Assembly (NCBI RefSeq): GCF_000017245.1
Contig: NC_009655.1
Span: forward strand, 1,426,001-1,490,000
Length of the DNA stretch: 64,000 nucleotides
Direction: 5' to 3'
Origin: Actinobacillus succinogenes 130Z
GTDB lineage: Bacteria; Pseudomonadota; Gammaproteobacteria; Enterobacterales; Pasteurellaceae
Part shown: positions 32,457 through 41,264 of the stretch, one piece after another
Position numbering within the stretch: the stretch's first letter is position 1
Layout: every line of letters starts with the position of its first letter
Notes under the pieces: generated by a model
Databases searched by the model: none
What the model saw: the letters and a program-made list of their open reading frames with translations, nothing else
Told to the model about the DNA's origin: nothing
Program-made: the position numbers and the translations under genes

Positions 32457-32550
32457 GCGCAGACTGTCTGAAAATGTTTGGTGGTTTTTATGTCGTTTGC
32501 TGCTAAATTAGGCATAATGATAAAGATTAAACCAAGTTCAAGGTCAAACG

Positions 32551-33333
32551 ATGAAAACGGAAAAAACGGCGGATATGCACTGGTTGGAAGGTGGCCTGAG
32601 CCTGAAGGCGGTCTCTAAAATTCTGGATATACCGGCTTCCACTCTGCGTTACTGGGATAAAGAAGGGCTGGTAGCGTTCGAGCGGAATTGGCAGAACGAT
32701 TATCGGCAGGTGTCGGTGAACACGCTGCTGGATTTGCTTGATGTGCTGGATTATCGGGAAATGGACGTGCCGATTGGTAAAATCAAGCAGATACCGCAAA
32801 TGACGACGGGGGATTTGTCGCAGTTGTTAGATGAAAACCGGGCGGTGTTGCAGGGGAAAATCGCCAAACTGCAACAAACCTTGGCAAAAATTGATTTAAA
32901 AGAGCAGGCGTTGCAACGGCTCAAAGCCTTGGAACAGGCGGAGCCGACCCTGATTTATCGGCAAATGCCGCCGGTTTATCGGGTGAATTTGCAGGATACG
33001 GACGAGGTGAAAAAATACCTGGTGCCGTTTCAATCGGCGGATTTGCTCCATGCCGATAATCCCGACCACTGGCAGGCGGGCATGTGGACGGAGAACCGCA
33101 GCGAGGAAGTGCTCCGTGCCGCCGATAGGCAGCCGATGCCTTATTTGAACGGGTTATTGCGTTTCGGGCGGGACGGCAGGGACAACAGTGCCCGATTCAT
33201 TAGTCTGGCTTATGAAATGGGCTACCGCCCGCAATATATCGTCGTTCAATATCTCGCCGCCGCTCATCACCCCGAACACGGTTTGTGCGATTACCATGAA
33301 TGTTGGGTGGAACTGGTGGCGGGAGCTGATTGA
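32551..33333 (+). CDS. MerR-family regulator with GyrI-like effector domain
   Basis: The 260-residue protein has a MerR DNA-binding head (LKAVSKILDIPASTLRYWDKEG, residues 18-39), a coiled-coil linker (about 85-125, rich in Gln, Leu and Lys) and a C-terminal GyrI/AraC-effector-like domain (YRQMPPVYRVNL onward). Such proteins sense drugs or small aromatic compounds. It is convergent with the MATE exporter gene and the two overlap by 43 bp. The gene is GC-richer than its surroundings. It may control the exporter, but no operator is visible. Confidence 0.87.
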   Translation: MKTEKTADMHWLEGGLSLKAVSKILDIPASTLRYWDKEGLVAFERNWQNDYRQVSVNTLLDLLDVLDYREMDVPIGKIKQIPQMTTGDLSQLLDENRAVLQGKIAKLQQTLAKIDLKEQALQRLKALEQAEPTLIYRQMPPVYRVNLQDTDEVKKYLVPFQSADLLHADNPDHWQAGMWTENRSEEVLRAADRQPMPYLNGLLRFGRDGRDNSARFISLAYEMGYRPQYIVVQYLAAAHHPEHGLCDYHECWVELVAGAD

Positions 33334-34646
33334 TAACACCGTACCAGCCATACCGCCGCCAGCAATCCCAATAATTCACTGCCGATGAGCGTAAACCAAA
33401 TGCCGTCGGTGCCGAGCAGCGGTGGCAGGATTGCCATTCCGACAGCGATAAAAATCACCCCGCGCAGGGCGGCAATAATCATTGAACCAAAAGCATTACC
33501 CAGTGCGGTGAAATAGCTGATAATCAGCAGCGTAATACCTTCCGCCAAAAACACCCACGAAAAGATTTTCAAGCTATTAGTGGCCAGTTGAATCACCTTT
33601 TGATCACCGCTTTGGAAAAACAGGCTGACAAAGTAACTTCCCCAAAGTTGTAAGGCGGTAAAAATCAGCACCCCCAGCGTGGCATTCACTTTGGCGGTAA
33701 ACAGAAAAATCCGTTGCAGCCGTTCGGTTTTTCCCGCGCCGAAATGATACGCCATTACCGGAATCAGGCCGTCTGAAATCCCCAAAAAGACCAGCACGCC
33801 GATAAACTGAATATAGCTGATTGCCGAATACGCCGACACGCCGTCCGCCCCGAGCATTGCCATTACGGTGCGGTTGATAATCAACACCGCAATCGCCGAC
33901 GACAACTCCGACACCCCTTCGGACAAGCCGTTGTAGCAGGCTTTAAACAGCAATCGACGGGAAAAATTGCCTTTAAACAGCGAATAAGGTTTCGGCAGAT
34001 AAAACAGTGCGACCGCAAACGCTAGACTAAACGCAATACTGGTCGCAAAACTCGCCCCGAACACGCCCCAATCCAGCCACAGCACAAAGGTTAAACTAAG
34101 AACAATATTCAGCACCACCGCACTGCTCATAATCAGCGTAGAAAGCAACGGTTTGCCGAATGCCTTAATCAGCAAATCCAGATAAAACGCCAGTGTCATC
34201 GGCAGCATAAACGGCACCAGGCCGCTGAAATAGGCAAGCGCATGCGGCATCAACACATCGTCCGCCCCCATTGCCCGAACCAATGGTTCACGAAAAATCC
34301 ATAACAGCGATGAAGCGATAAGGCTCACCACCGCCAAGCCGATAAAGCCGGTTTTCACTGCATTTTGCACCTGTTCGGCATTTTTATTTCCCAGCCCTTG
34401 ACTCACCAGCGTCTGAATACCGACCCCGACAATCAAGGCCACCACAAATTCCACACTGAACAACGGCAAAATAATGTTCACCCCGCCCAACGCCGTCGCC
34501 CCCAGCACATTGCCGATCACCAAGGCGTCAATCAGGTTCTGCACCCCGAAAAACAGCATGGTAACAATGCTCGGTAGAGTGAATTTCAATAACAAAGCGG
34601 GAATAGGTTTATCCATTCCCTTGATTTCAGTTTGTTGCATAACCAT
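33291..34646 (-). CDS. MATE-family multidrug exporter
   Basis: This 451-residue membrane protein has about twelve helices arranged as two MATE repeats. The N-terminal repeat includes FTLPSIVTMLFFGVQNLIDA and GNVLGATALGGVN. It exports organic cations or drugs using a Na+ or H+ gradient. I chose ATG 34646 after GAGAG; a second ATG lies two codons later, and 42 more codons are open upstream without a site. The 3-prime end overlaps the convergent MerR gene. A perfect Neisseria AG-DUS lies in the gene at 33766-33777. Confidence 0.9.
   Translation of the reverse strand: MVMQQTEIKGMDKPIPALLLKFTLPSIVTMLFFGVQNLIDALVIGNVLGATALGGVNIILPLFSVEFVVALIVGVGIQTLVSQGLGNKNAEQVQNAVKTGFIGLAVVSLIASSLLWIFREPLVRAMGADDVLMPHALAYFSGLVPFMLPMTLAFYLDLLIKAFGKPLLSTLIMSSAVVLNIVLSLTFVLWLDWGVFGASFATSIAFSLAFAVALFYLPKPYSLFKGNFSRRLLFKACYNGLSEGVSELSSAIAVLIINRTVMAMLGADGVSAYSAISYIQFIGVLVFLGISDGLIPVMAYHFGAGKTERLQRIFLFTAKVNATLGVLIFTALQLWGSYFVSLFFQSGDQKVIQLATNSLKIFSWVFLAEGITLLIISYFTALGNAFGSMIIAALRGVIFIAVGMAILPPLLGTDGIWFTLIGSELLGLLAAVWLVRCYQSAPATSSTQHSW
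33766..33777 (+). repeat. Neisseria AG-DUS in the MATE gene
   Basis: AGGCCGTCTGAA on the plus strand, a perfect 12-bp AG-type DUS inside an exporter gene. Confidence 0.85.
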
Positions 34647-34781
34647 TCTCTCATTATGAAAAGCGCGGTCGTTTTTCGGCGGATTTTTGCAAAACTCACG
34701 AAAAAACGACTGCTTGTAACGGAGGCGGATTATAAAGGTTGAAGTAGGTTTAAGGTCAAGGGGATTTTGCATTTGTAAAAA

Positions 34782-34855
34782 TATCCTCTATAAAGGATAT
34801 TGTTGATTTTATCCTTTTTAGGGTATAAACTTACTTTTATCCTCTATATGGTATA
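34782..34855. promoter_or_regulatory. Three HipB-type operators upstream of hipBA
   Basis: TATCC-N8-GGATA at 34782-34799 matches the E. coli HipB operator exactly. TATCC-N8-GTATA follows at 34810-34827 and again at 34838-34855, each with one mismatch. Starts are exactly 28 bp apart. The third ends 12 bp before the hipB start, so HipB can repress its own operon. Confidence 0.85.
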
Positions 34856-34867
34856 AGGAAGTTTAAA

Positions 34868-35131
34868 ATGTTCCCAATGGTTGTGACTACACCGCAAATG
34901 CTGGCTCACGCAATAAAAGAGTACCGTAACTTACAGAAAAAATCTCAAACGGAAGTGGCGAAGTTTGCTAATACCAAGCAAGCGACAATTTCCGTGTTTG
35001 AAAATGACCCTAACGGCACAAAAATCGAAACGTTGTTTAATATTCTCACCGCTTTAGAGTTGGAGTTAGTTGTTCAACCCCGCCCGAAAAGTTCGGAAAT
35101 CCAGTATGATGATGAAGGTGAAGTATGGTAA
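34868..35131 (+). CDS. hipB: HipB antitoxin, HTH repressor
   Basis: The 87-residue protein has an XRE-type helix-turn-helix (KKSQTEVAKFANTKQATISVFEN, residues 23-46). A C-terminal segment (LELVVQPRPK) resembles the HipB strand and tail that bind HipA. Length matches E. coli HipB (88 residues). It neutralises HipA and represses the operon with three upstream operators. The ATG has AAGGAAG upstream, and its 3-prime end overlaps hipA by 7 bp. Confidence 0.9.
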   Translation: MFPMVVTTPQMLAHAIKEYRNLQKKSQTEVAKFANTKQATISVFENDPNGTKIETLFNILTALELELVVQPRPKSSEIQYDDEGEVW

Positions 35132-36417
35132 ATCAGATTTTGACGCTTGCGATGAATGGTATTGAAGTGGGCGAATGGCGGAAATTTGCTGATGGTTCAA
35201 CAGCGTTTCAATACTATCCTAGTTGGTTGGAAGCCTCTCGCAGTCGTGCCATTTCGCTTTCTTTACCACTATCAAATAAGGTTTATCATGGTGATGTTGT
35301 CTATAATTTTTTCGATAATTTATTGCCGGATAACGAACTAATTCGTTCACGCATTCAACAGCGTTTTCAAACCACAACGAAATCTCCCTTTGATTTGCTT
35401 TCTGCGATCGGGCAGGATTGTGTCGGGGCAATTCAGCTTTACGCCAAATCTCCTTCATCGATTAAATCTATTTTATCCCAACCACTGACAGAACAAGAGA
35501 TTGAACATACTCTGCTCAATTATCAAAGTTTACCATTGGGAATGAAAGAGCAGGAAGATTTTCGCATCTCACTTGCCGGCGCACAGGAAAAAACCGCTTT
35601 GCTTTATCATCAGGGGCAATGGCATCGTCCGCTTGCCGCTACACCGACAACCCATATTTTTAAGCTACCTATCGGCATAGTCGGGCAGGGGCAGATTGAC
35701 CTTTCCGACAGTTGTGAAAATGAATGGCTATGCTTGCAAATTCTCGCTAAATTCGGACTGAAAGTACCTAGTACGGAAATTGCTCATTTCGGAAACACGC
35801 AAGTGTTGATTGTTGAACGTTTTGATCGCCGTTGGGCTAAAGATAATTCTCATCTTATCCGCCTGCCGCAAGAAGATATGTGCCAAGCCTTCAATATCGC
35901 CCCTGCTCGCAAATATGAAGCCGATGGCGGAGTTGGCATTTTGCCGATTATGCGGTTGCTCAAAGGCTCATCGAATGCAATGGAAGATCAAAAAGATTTT
36001 TTTAAAGCTCAAATTCTCTTTTGGTTGCTTTGTGCGATTGACGGACACGCCAAAAATTTCAGTATTTTTTTAGCGCCGAATAACCGCTATAAACTTACGC
36101 TATTTTATGATGTGATCTCCGCTTATCCGCTGATTAAGCCGAATGGCTTGCAAAGGCAAAAAGTTAAAATGGCCATGGCGTGGCACGGAGAAAAGAATAA
36201 ACATTATTTATGGGATAAAATCCAGCTACGCCATATTTTCCACACCGCAAAATTAGCCGGATTATCGGCACAAATTGTAGAGGAAATATTGCACGAGATT
36301 TGTGTTTCAGTACGTAAACTAAGTGATATTTCGATAGAGCATATTCCTATAAATATTGCCGAACCGATTTTAAATGGGGTTGAGAAGAGAGTGGAGATGG
36401 TGAAGGGGACGTTTTGA
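35125..36417 (+). CDS. hipA: HipA toxin, serine/threonine kinase
   Basis: The 430-residue protein is a full-length HipA kinase. The activation segment RISLAGAQEKTALL, the ATP-binding region, the catalytic loop DGHAKNFSIFL and the metal-binding FYDVISAYPL are all present, so the enzyme should be active. In E. coli HipA phosphorylates glutamyl-tRNA synthetase and causes growth arrest and persistence. It overlaps hipB by 7 bp. An Apl-type signal hairpin follows 82 bp downstream, suggesting transfer from a relative in that clade. Confidence 0.92.
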   Translation: MVNQILTLAMNGIEVGEWRKFADGSTAFQYYPSWLEASRSRAISLSLPLSNKVYHGDVVYNFFDNLLPDNELIRSRIQQRFQTTTKSPFDLLSAIGQDCVGAIQLYAKSPSSIKSILSQPLTEQEIEHTLLNYQSLPLGMKEQEDFRISLAGAQEKTALLYHQGQWHRPLAATPTTHIFKLPIGIVGQGQIDLSDSCENEWLCLQILAKFGLKVPSTEIAHFGNTQVLIVERFDRRWAKDNSHLIRLPQEDMCQAFNIAPARKYEADGGVGILPIMRLLKGSSNAMEDQKDFFKAQILFWLLCAIDGHAKNFSIFLAPNNRYKLTLFYDVISAYPLIKPNGLQRQKVKMAMAWHGEKNKHYLWDKIQLRHIFHTAKLAGLSAQIVEEILHEICVSVRKLSDISIEHIPINIAEPILNGVEKRVEMVKGTF

Positions 36418-36499
36418 TTGTTTTTGTAAATCTGTTTAGTTGGTTTATCTCCGCTAATCTCCCCTAACCCCTCTTTACAAAAAAGAGCAATGGCGAGTT

Positions 36500-36557
36500 G
36501 CAAGCGGTCATTTTTCAAGAAATTTTTGCAAAGTTTTCTGAAAAAACAACCGCTTGC
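36500..36557. terminator. Hairpin of inverted Apl-type uptake signals
   Basis: GCAAGCGGTC at 36500-36509 faces ACCGCTTGC at 36549-36557. It terminates hipA and, on the other strand, the convergent lysR gene. The dialect differs from the Hin type used in core genes of this window. Confidence 0.75.
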
Positions 36558-36573
36558 CATTCAAACACTCAAC

Positions 36574-37440
36574 TCAATTATTAACTTTTCCCATCACAAA
36601 CTCCACAAATGCTCTTACCACACTCGAAGGATAACGATGTGCCGCATAGAGCATTGTTAAAGCAAATTTCGGGCTATCGAAATCGGGTAAAATTGGCACT
36701 AAACCGTATTCTCGGGCTAAATGTTCCACAGAGTAATCCGCCAGCAAGCAAACCGCTTTGCCTTGTTTTGCCATAAATTCTACGGCAAAGCTTTCGTTAC
36801 TGGCGAATAGATAGGGGAGATTGAGTGTTTTTTTGCCCATATTGATTGATAAGGTTTTTTCACCTTTTCTTGCCCAGCCAGCCAATGGAAAATTGGAAAG
36901 ATCTTGCACCGTTTGGGGTGTGCCTAGTTGAGCTAATAAATTAGGATGAGCTGCCCATTTTGCCTGTACTTCCAGCACTTTTTGGGCAATAAACTGATCA
37001 CCGTGCAGATCGCCCATTCGAAATGCCACATCAATGCCGTCGGCGGCCATATCCAAGAGATTATCGGTTAAGGAACAATGAATTTGAATCTGCGGAAATT
37101 GGCTTTGGAAATCGGCAATCCACGCCAGCACCGGCGTGCAGTTGGGCGGGGCGGAAATGCGTAAAATGCCTTTCAGTTCCGCCTGTTCTTCATTCAGCAC
37201 CTGTGCGGCATTGACCAGATTATCGATGGAAAGGTAAACCTGCTCATACAGCCGTTGCCCCGCCATCGTGGGCTTCACGCCCGATTTAAAACGGTCAAAC
37301 AGTTGAATGTTGAGCGATTTCTCCAGTTCGGCAATCTGACGGCTGATGGTGGCAATCGGCACATTCAGTTTTTTCGAGGCTTTGGACAGACTACCGTCTT
37401 GTACGACAGCGACAAAAAGGCGAAGGGCGTTGAGGTTCAT
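36574..37440 (-). CDS. LysR-family transcriptional regulator
   Basis: The 288-residue regulator has the N-terminal winged helix (GSLSKASKKLNVPIATISRQI, residues 17-37) and a LysR effector domain. The LRISAPPNCTPV segment resembles the CrgA/DmlR group. Its usual partner would be a divergent gene, but the 533-bp region beyond its start holds only gene remnants, so its target may be lost. It is convergent with hipA. Confidence 0.9.
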   Translation of the reverse strand: MNLNALRLFVAVVQDGSLSKASKKLNVPIATISRQIAELEKSLNIQLFDRFKSGVKPTMAGQRLYEQVYLSIDNLVNAAQVLNEEQAELKGILRISAPPNCTPVLAWIADFQSQFPQIQIHCSLTDNLLDMAADGIDVAFRMGDLHGDQFIAQKVLEVQAKWAAHPNLLAQLGTPQTVQDLSNFPLAGWARKGEKTLSINMGKKTLNLPYLFASNESFAVEFMAKQGKAVCLLADYSVEHLAREYGLVPILPDFDSPKFALTMLYAAHRYPSSVVRAFVEFVMGKVNN

Positions 37441-37776
37441 TGTATTAAATTCTCATTTTTGAAATGAATATTTGTAATATTAGCTATTCTTATTTCATTT
37501 TCAAGGCCTTATTAAGCGTGTTATTCGTTGCTTAAAAAGTTTTCATTATACTTAAAGCTTTTATTGGAATTGTTGTTTTCTGAAAGTATAGGCGGAAGAA
37601 ACTTCTGCAAGTACAATACTAATATTTAAGTAATATCTCCTGATTTATGAGAAATACGCGATATTTCTATTTTCATAATGGGGTTCCCGTTTACCCGGAT
37701 CATCCTGAAAGATGTTTAGTATCTGGGAGGAGTTAAGGGGAAGTTTATAAACATGGCGGTTATGAGTATAATATAA

Positions 37777-37896
37777 AGATTCATCTTTGATAACTGCGAT
37801 ATCGTCGGTTTCACCGTTGCCGAACATCTTCCGTTTGATGAATACGAACCGTATAAAATATTCAAAAACGTGCGGTTGTTGATGGGGAAGAGATAA
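37777..37896 (+). pseudogene. Gene remnant resembling an arginase-family C-terminus
   Basis: A 39-codon frame without a start reads CDIVGFTVAEHLPFDEYE before its TAA, similar to the C-terminal strand and loop of arginase/agmatinase-fold proteins as I know them. Other short open pieces (for example NGVPVYPDHPERCLV near 37690 and EVYKHGGYEYNIKIHL near 37740) lie upstream in other frames, as in a decayed gene. The 533-bp gap 37441-37973 contains no intact gene. Confidence 0.35.
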
Positions 37897-37973
37897 AAAT
37901 GCTGTTTGGAAGATTTTTTTACGAATCACCAATTAGGCTAGGCCGTGTAACCTACTATTGATAAGGAGTTTTT

Positions 37974-39359
37974 TTGCAAACGACAAAATTTTATTCGCTA
38001 TTTTCAGGTATTTTCTTTCTGTTTTTCGGTTACGGGTTATTTCTTAACTCTGCAGGGGTTAAATTGGCGGAAATGGGGGTAAACGATGTTATCATCGGTT
38101 TCCTGAATGCGGCTTTCTTTGTTGGAGCTGCACTCAGCGCCGTATTTGCCCATCGTATTGTATCGAGTGTCGGGCATATCCGTTCTTTCAGTGTTTTCGG
38201 TGCGATTTTTGCTATTGCCGCGTTAAGCCACATGATGGTGGATGATTTGTGGGTATGGGGGGTATTGCGTATCGTTCTCGGTTTTTGTCATTATAGTTTA
38301 CTATTATTAGTGGAAAGCTGGATGAGCGAAAAAACCAACGTAGAGACTCGCGGTCGGGTACTGGCAACCTACAATATTATTTTTTACCTTGCCTTCATTC
38401 TCGGGGTTAGTTTGCTTAGTTTGGAATTAACCAGTAATAACATTTTTACGTTGGCGACTATTTTGGTCGTAATGTCGATGATTCCTATTGCGCTCACTAA
38501 AATGAAACAGCCCGAGATTCCTGAACGCGAACGTATCAGTATTCCTCATTTTCTTGCGGTATCGCCTTTGGCATTGGCTACCAGTTTTATCAGCGGTATG
38601 TTGGTAAATGGTTTTTTTACTATGGTGTCGGTGTTTATGTTGAAATTGGATTTTTCGCTTGGTGAAATTTCCGTTTATTTAATGATTTCCATGGTCGGCG
38701 GGTTCGTCAGCCAATTGCCGGTAGCCGGTCTATCGGATCGATTCGGCCGACGTAATACCATTTTATTTTGTTCTTTAATTGCTTCCGTTACCGCAGTCAT
38801 CGGGATTGTCGCTGTTTTTAGACAGCATTCGCCATACTGGTTGCAATATGTGGTTGCCTTTTTATTCGGGTGCAGTTTGTTCACGTTGTATGCGTTAAGT
38901 ATTGCCCGTGCCAATGACGAATTACCGAATAATATGAGTACGGTAGAAGTCAGCCGCAGCCTGTTATTCTGTTACGGTATAGGCGCGTTAACCGCTCCGC
39001 CGTTGCTCGGGATGGCGATTGGGGTTTCGGAACAATACGGTTTTTATTCTTTCTTCGGATTGTTTTCGTTGATTTTGCTCGGTTTTGCTATAGCCACCAA
39101 GCCGATTCCGCGTGCCCACCGCGTAGAAATGCAGTTATCTACGCCTATGGCGACGGCCACTACGGTGGATGAAATAGAAACCAGCGAAGAAACGCTCGTA
39201 CCGTTTGATGAAGAATTGGTTCAGGAATACCAAGAACATTTGGAAACGCTGGATGCTGAGTCAACAGAGGAAGAAAAAGAACCGGCAGCGGGAGAAGAGA
39301 AAGAAAAAGAATCCATGAAAGAAGAAAATGAATCGATAGAGGAAGATGACTTAAAATAA
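37974..39359 (+). CDS. MFS transporter with acidic C-terminal tail
   Basis: The 461-residue protein has twelve predicted helices and MFS signatures; VAGLSDRFGRRN (about residue 246) is the A-like loop motif between helices 8 and 9. It resembles YcaD-type exporters of unknown substrate. The start is probably TTG at 37974, because AAGGAG lies 5-6 bp upstream and no ATG is near. The last 65 residues are a Glu-rich cytoplasmic tail (for example ESTEEEKEPAAGEEKEKES), unusual for the family. A Hin-type paired terminator follows. Confidence 0.85.
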   Translation: MQTTKFYSLFSGIFFLFFGYGLFLNSAGVKLAEMGVNDVIIGFLNAAFFVGAALSAVFAHRIVSSVGHIRSFSVFGAIFAIAALSHMMVDDLWVWGVLRIVLGFCHYSLLLLVESWMSEKTNVETRGRVLATYNIIFYLAFILGVSLLSLELTSNNIFTLATILVVMSMIPIALTKMKQPEIPERERISIPHFLAVSPLALATSFISGMLVNGFFTMVSVFMLKLDFSLGEISVYLMISMVGGFVSQLPVAGLSDRFGRRNTILFCSLIASVTAVIGIVAVFRQHSPYWLQYVVAFLFGCSLFTLYALSIARANDELPNNMSTVEVSRSLLFCYGIGALTAPPLLGMAIGVSEQYGFYSFFGLFSLILLGFAIATKPIPRAHRVEMQLSTPMATATTVDEIETSEETLVPFDEELVQEYQEHLETLDAESTEEEKEPAAGEEKEKESMKEENESIEEDDLK

Positions 39360-39412
39360 CGGTATTTCACTATGTTTGGATTGAATACTGAGAAATTTAT
39401 GTTAACTTGATT

Positions 39413-39448
39413 AAGTGCGGTCAAAAAATCCGGTTTTTTGACCGCACC
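39413..39448. terminator. Terminator built from inverted Hin-type uptake signals
   Basis: AAGTGCGGTCAAAAAA and TTTTTTGACCGCACC form a long stem with a 4-base loop, 53 bp after the MFS gene. Confidence 0.85.
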
Positions 39449-39518
39449 GTTACATTCTTGAACATGACGGGTATTTATTCTCTACAAAAATCGGAAGGTA
39501 TTGAAACAGCCTCTACGG

Positions 39519-40397
39519 CTAGGTTTTGTTCGCTGCTTTTTCACAGGTCTTCCGAAACTCCGCTTGCAGCCACTGTTTAAACACCGTTTTGCGCGGATCG
39601 TGGGTGAAGGGACTGTCGGAGAGTAAGTAATAAGCGGAACCGTCGTGTACTGGCTGGCTGACCGCTTTGACAAACCGATAATCCAGCTCTTTTTCCACCA
39701 TAAAAAAGGAGGCGATCGTCATACCTAATCCCGCCATCACGGCTTCGATGCACAAATAAAAATGCTCAAAATATTGGCGCGGATATGCCAAAAATTTATC
39801 GTTTTGCCATTGATATTGGTGCAACTGTTCAGGGAAATTCGGACGGGAAGTGCTGAGTAGCAACTTCTGAGTCTGATGATGAGGGTGATCGATGGCGATG
39901 ATGTATTCATCACCTAATTTTTCAGTGAAAAAGCGGTTATCAAATATAAAATCATTACGGCGAATGGCTAAATCAATGTGTTTATAGGCAAAATCCACCT
40001 GCCCGCCGCCTGCCAGCACCACCACATCAAAACCATGCCCCAGAGCGTTGAAAGTTTGCAGGCGAGGAATCAGCCACTTCATGCAAATGGTCGGCTCGCA
40101 AGACACCACCAGCGGTTTATTCGCAGATGTGCTACCGGCGATGTCGTGCAAACAATGGTTCAGCTTAGGAAAAATCTCTTCGCAGCAAGCATAAAGTTGC
40201 TTGCCCTGTTCAGTGAGCTGCAAGGTTTTGCCCACACGTTCAAACAGCGCCGTTTTCAGCAATTCTTCCAAATTTTTCAGTTGTTTGCTGACCGCACTTT
40301 GGCTGACAAACAACTGTTCGGCAGCCTGCGTAACGCTGTTGCATTTCGCCACCCTGTAAAAGAATTTCAACGCATTGAGCGAAATTTTGTTAATCAT
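39519..40397 (-). CDS. LysR-family regulator, GcvA-like
   Basis: This is a 292-residue regulator with the winged helix NSVTQAAEQLFVSQSAVSKQL (residues 19-39) and an effector domain with VVLAGGGQVDFAYKHIDLAI, which matches the GcvA/AmpR group. It diverges from a LysE-family exporter gene across 99 bp, the classical arrangement in which the regulator activates the exporter in response to the exported amino acid. A Hin signal lies in the gene near 40292. Confidence 0.9.
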   Translation of the reverse strand: MINKISLNALKFFYRVAKCNSVTQAAEQLFVSQSAVSKQLKNLEELLKTALFERVGKTLQLTEQGKQLYACCEEIFPKLNHCLHDIAGSTSANKPLVVSCEPTICMKWLIPRLQTFNALGHGFDVVVLAGGGQVDFAYKHIDLAIRRNDFIFDNRFFTEKLGDEYIIAIDHPHHQTQKLLLSTSRPNFPEQLHQYQWQNDKFLAYPRQYFEHFYLCIEAVMAGLGMTIASFFMVEKELDYRFVKAVSQPVHDGSAYYLLSDSPFTHDPRKTVFKQWLQAEFRKTCEKAANKT

Positions 40398-40496
40398 TCC
40401 AAAAACTCATCAATTTTAATGAAAAATAGTGAATTTTATTATAGGTAACTTTATGTCAAAATGCCAAAAAGTAATCCATTTTGTGAGTAATTTAGT

Positions 40497-41105
40497 ATGA
40501 CCGAATTTTTTGCCGTGGCAATGATCACTATTCTTGCCGTTATCAGCCCCGGAGCAGACTTTGCCATCGTGACCAAAAATAGTTATTTATACGGGCGTGC
40601 CGTTGGGTTTTTAACCTCTATCGGCATTGCCTTGGGCGTGTTGGTGCACGTTGCTTACACCCTTATTGGCGTAGCGGTAATTTTAAAATTCTTCCCGAAT
40701 TTCTTAAACATTATCAAATACTTGGGGGCGTTTTACTTGATTTACATCGGTTATAAAACCGCCACCCAAAAGCCCGTGTTGCAAGACGGCGAATCCGTTC
40801 CAATCAGCAGAGGGCAAGCTCTGCGCTTCGGCTTTTTCACTAACGCGCTCAACCCGAAAACTACGCTATTTGTAGTCAGCACCTTCACTCAAATCGTCTC
40901 GGCAAGTACTCACGCAGGAGTGTTGCTCGGCTACGGCGCATTTATGTCACTGGCGCATTTTATCTGGTTCGCCCTCGTCGCCTGGCTGTTTTCCGCCCCG
41001 CTGTTACGCACCCGAATGCTGAAAAATCAACGCATCATCAACCGCATCATCGGCGTGATTTTGGCATTGCTCGGCGTATTTTTATTGATGAGCAATATTG
41101 GATAA
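40497..41105 (+). CDS. LysE/RhtB-family amino acid exporter
   Basis: The 202-residue protein has about six helices and the LysE/RhtB hallmark SPGADFAIVTKNSYLYGR (residues 18-35), followed by KYLGAFYLIYIGYKT. Members export homoserine, threonine, leucine or lysine. The divergent LysR gene is the likely regulator. The substrate cannot be read from sequence. Confidence 0.9.
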   Translation: MTEFFAVAMITILAVISPGADFAIVTKNSYLYGRAVGFLTSIGIALGVLVHVAYTLIGVAVILKFFPNFLNIIKYLGAFYLIYIGYKTATQKPVLQDGESVPISRGQALRFGFFTNALNPKTTLFVVSTFTQIVSASTHAGVLLGYGAFMSLAHFIWFALVAWLFSAPLLRTRMLKNQRIINRIIGVILALLGVFLLMSNIG

Positions 41106-41220
41106 AGGGTTCTGAATGTAAAAATATCGTCTGAAATTTAGCATTTTGATCTGCGCCCCAAAATTTTGCACATTTCTCAAAAAATCTCACCGCTTGCTAT
41201 TTTCTTATTTACAAATCTAA

Positions 41221-41235
41221 ATCTATAGATATAAT
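41221..41235. promoter_or_regulatory. Candidate ArsR operator over a -10 box
   Basis: The palindrome ATCTATAGAT (41221-41230) overlaps a TATAAT at 41230-41235 upstream of the arsR-like gene. A related split site (ATCTA-N6-TAGAT) lies at 41616-41631, before the DsbA-like gene. Both would suit autorepression and control of the downstream genes. Confidence 0.5.
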
Positions 41236-41264
41236 GCACGCCATCAACACAGCAGGAGAGAAAA

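Noticed and set aside
32461..32472. AGACTGTCTGAA near the end of the LysR gene as a DUS variant
   Set aside because: Two mismatches to AG-DUS; not distinguishable from chance. ATATCGTCTGAA near 41125 was dismissed for the same reason.
37645..37932. A 95-codon minus-strand open frame in the gap after the LysR gene
   Set aside because: No ribosome binding site or recognisable motif; it lies opposite coding-like remnants on the plus strand.
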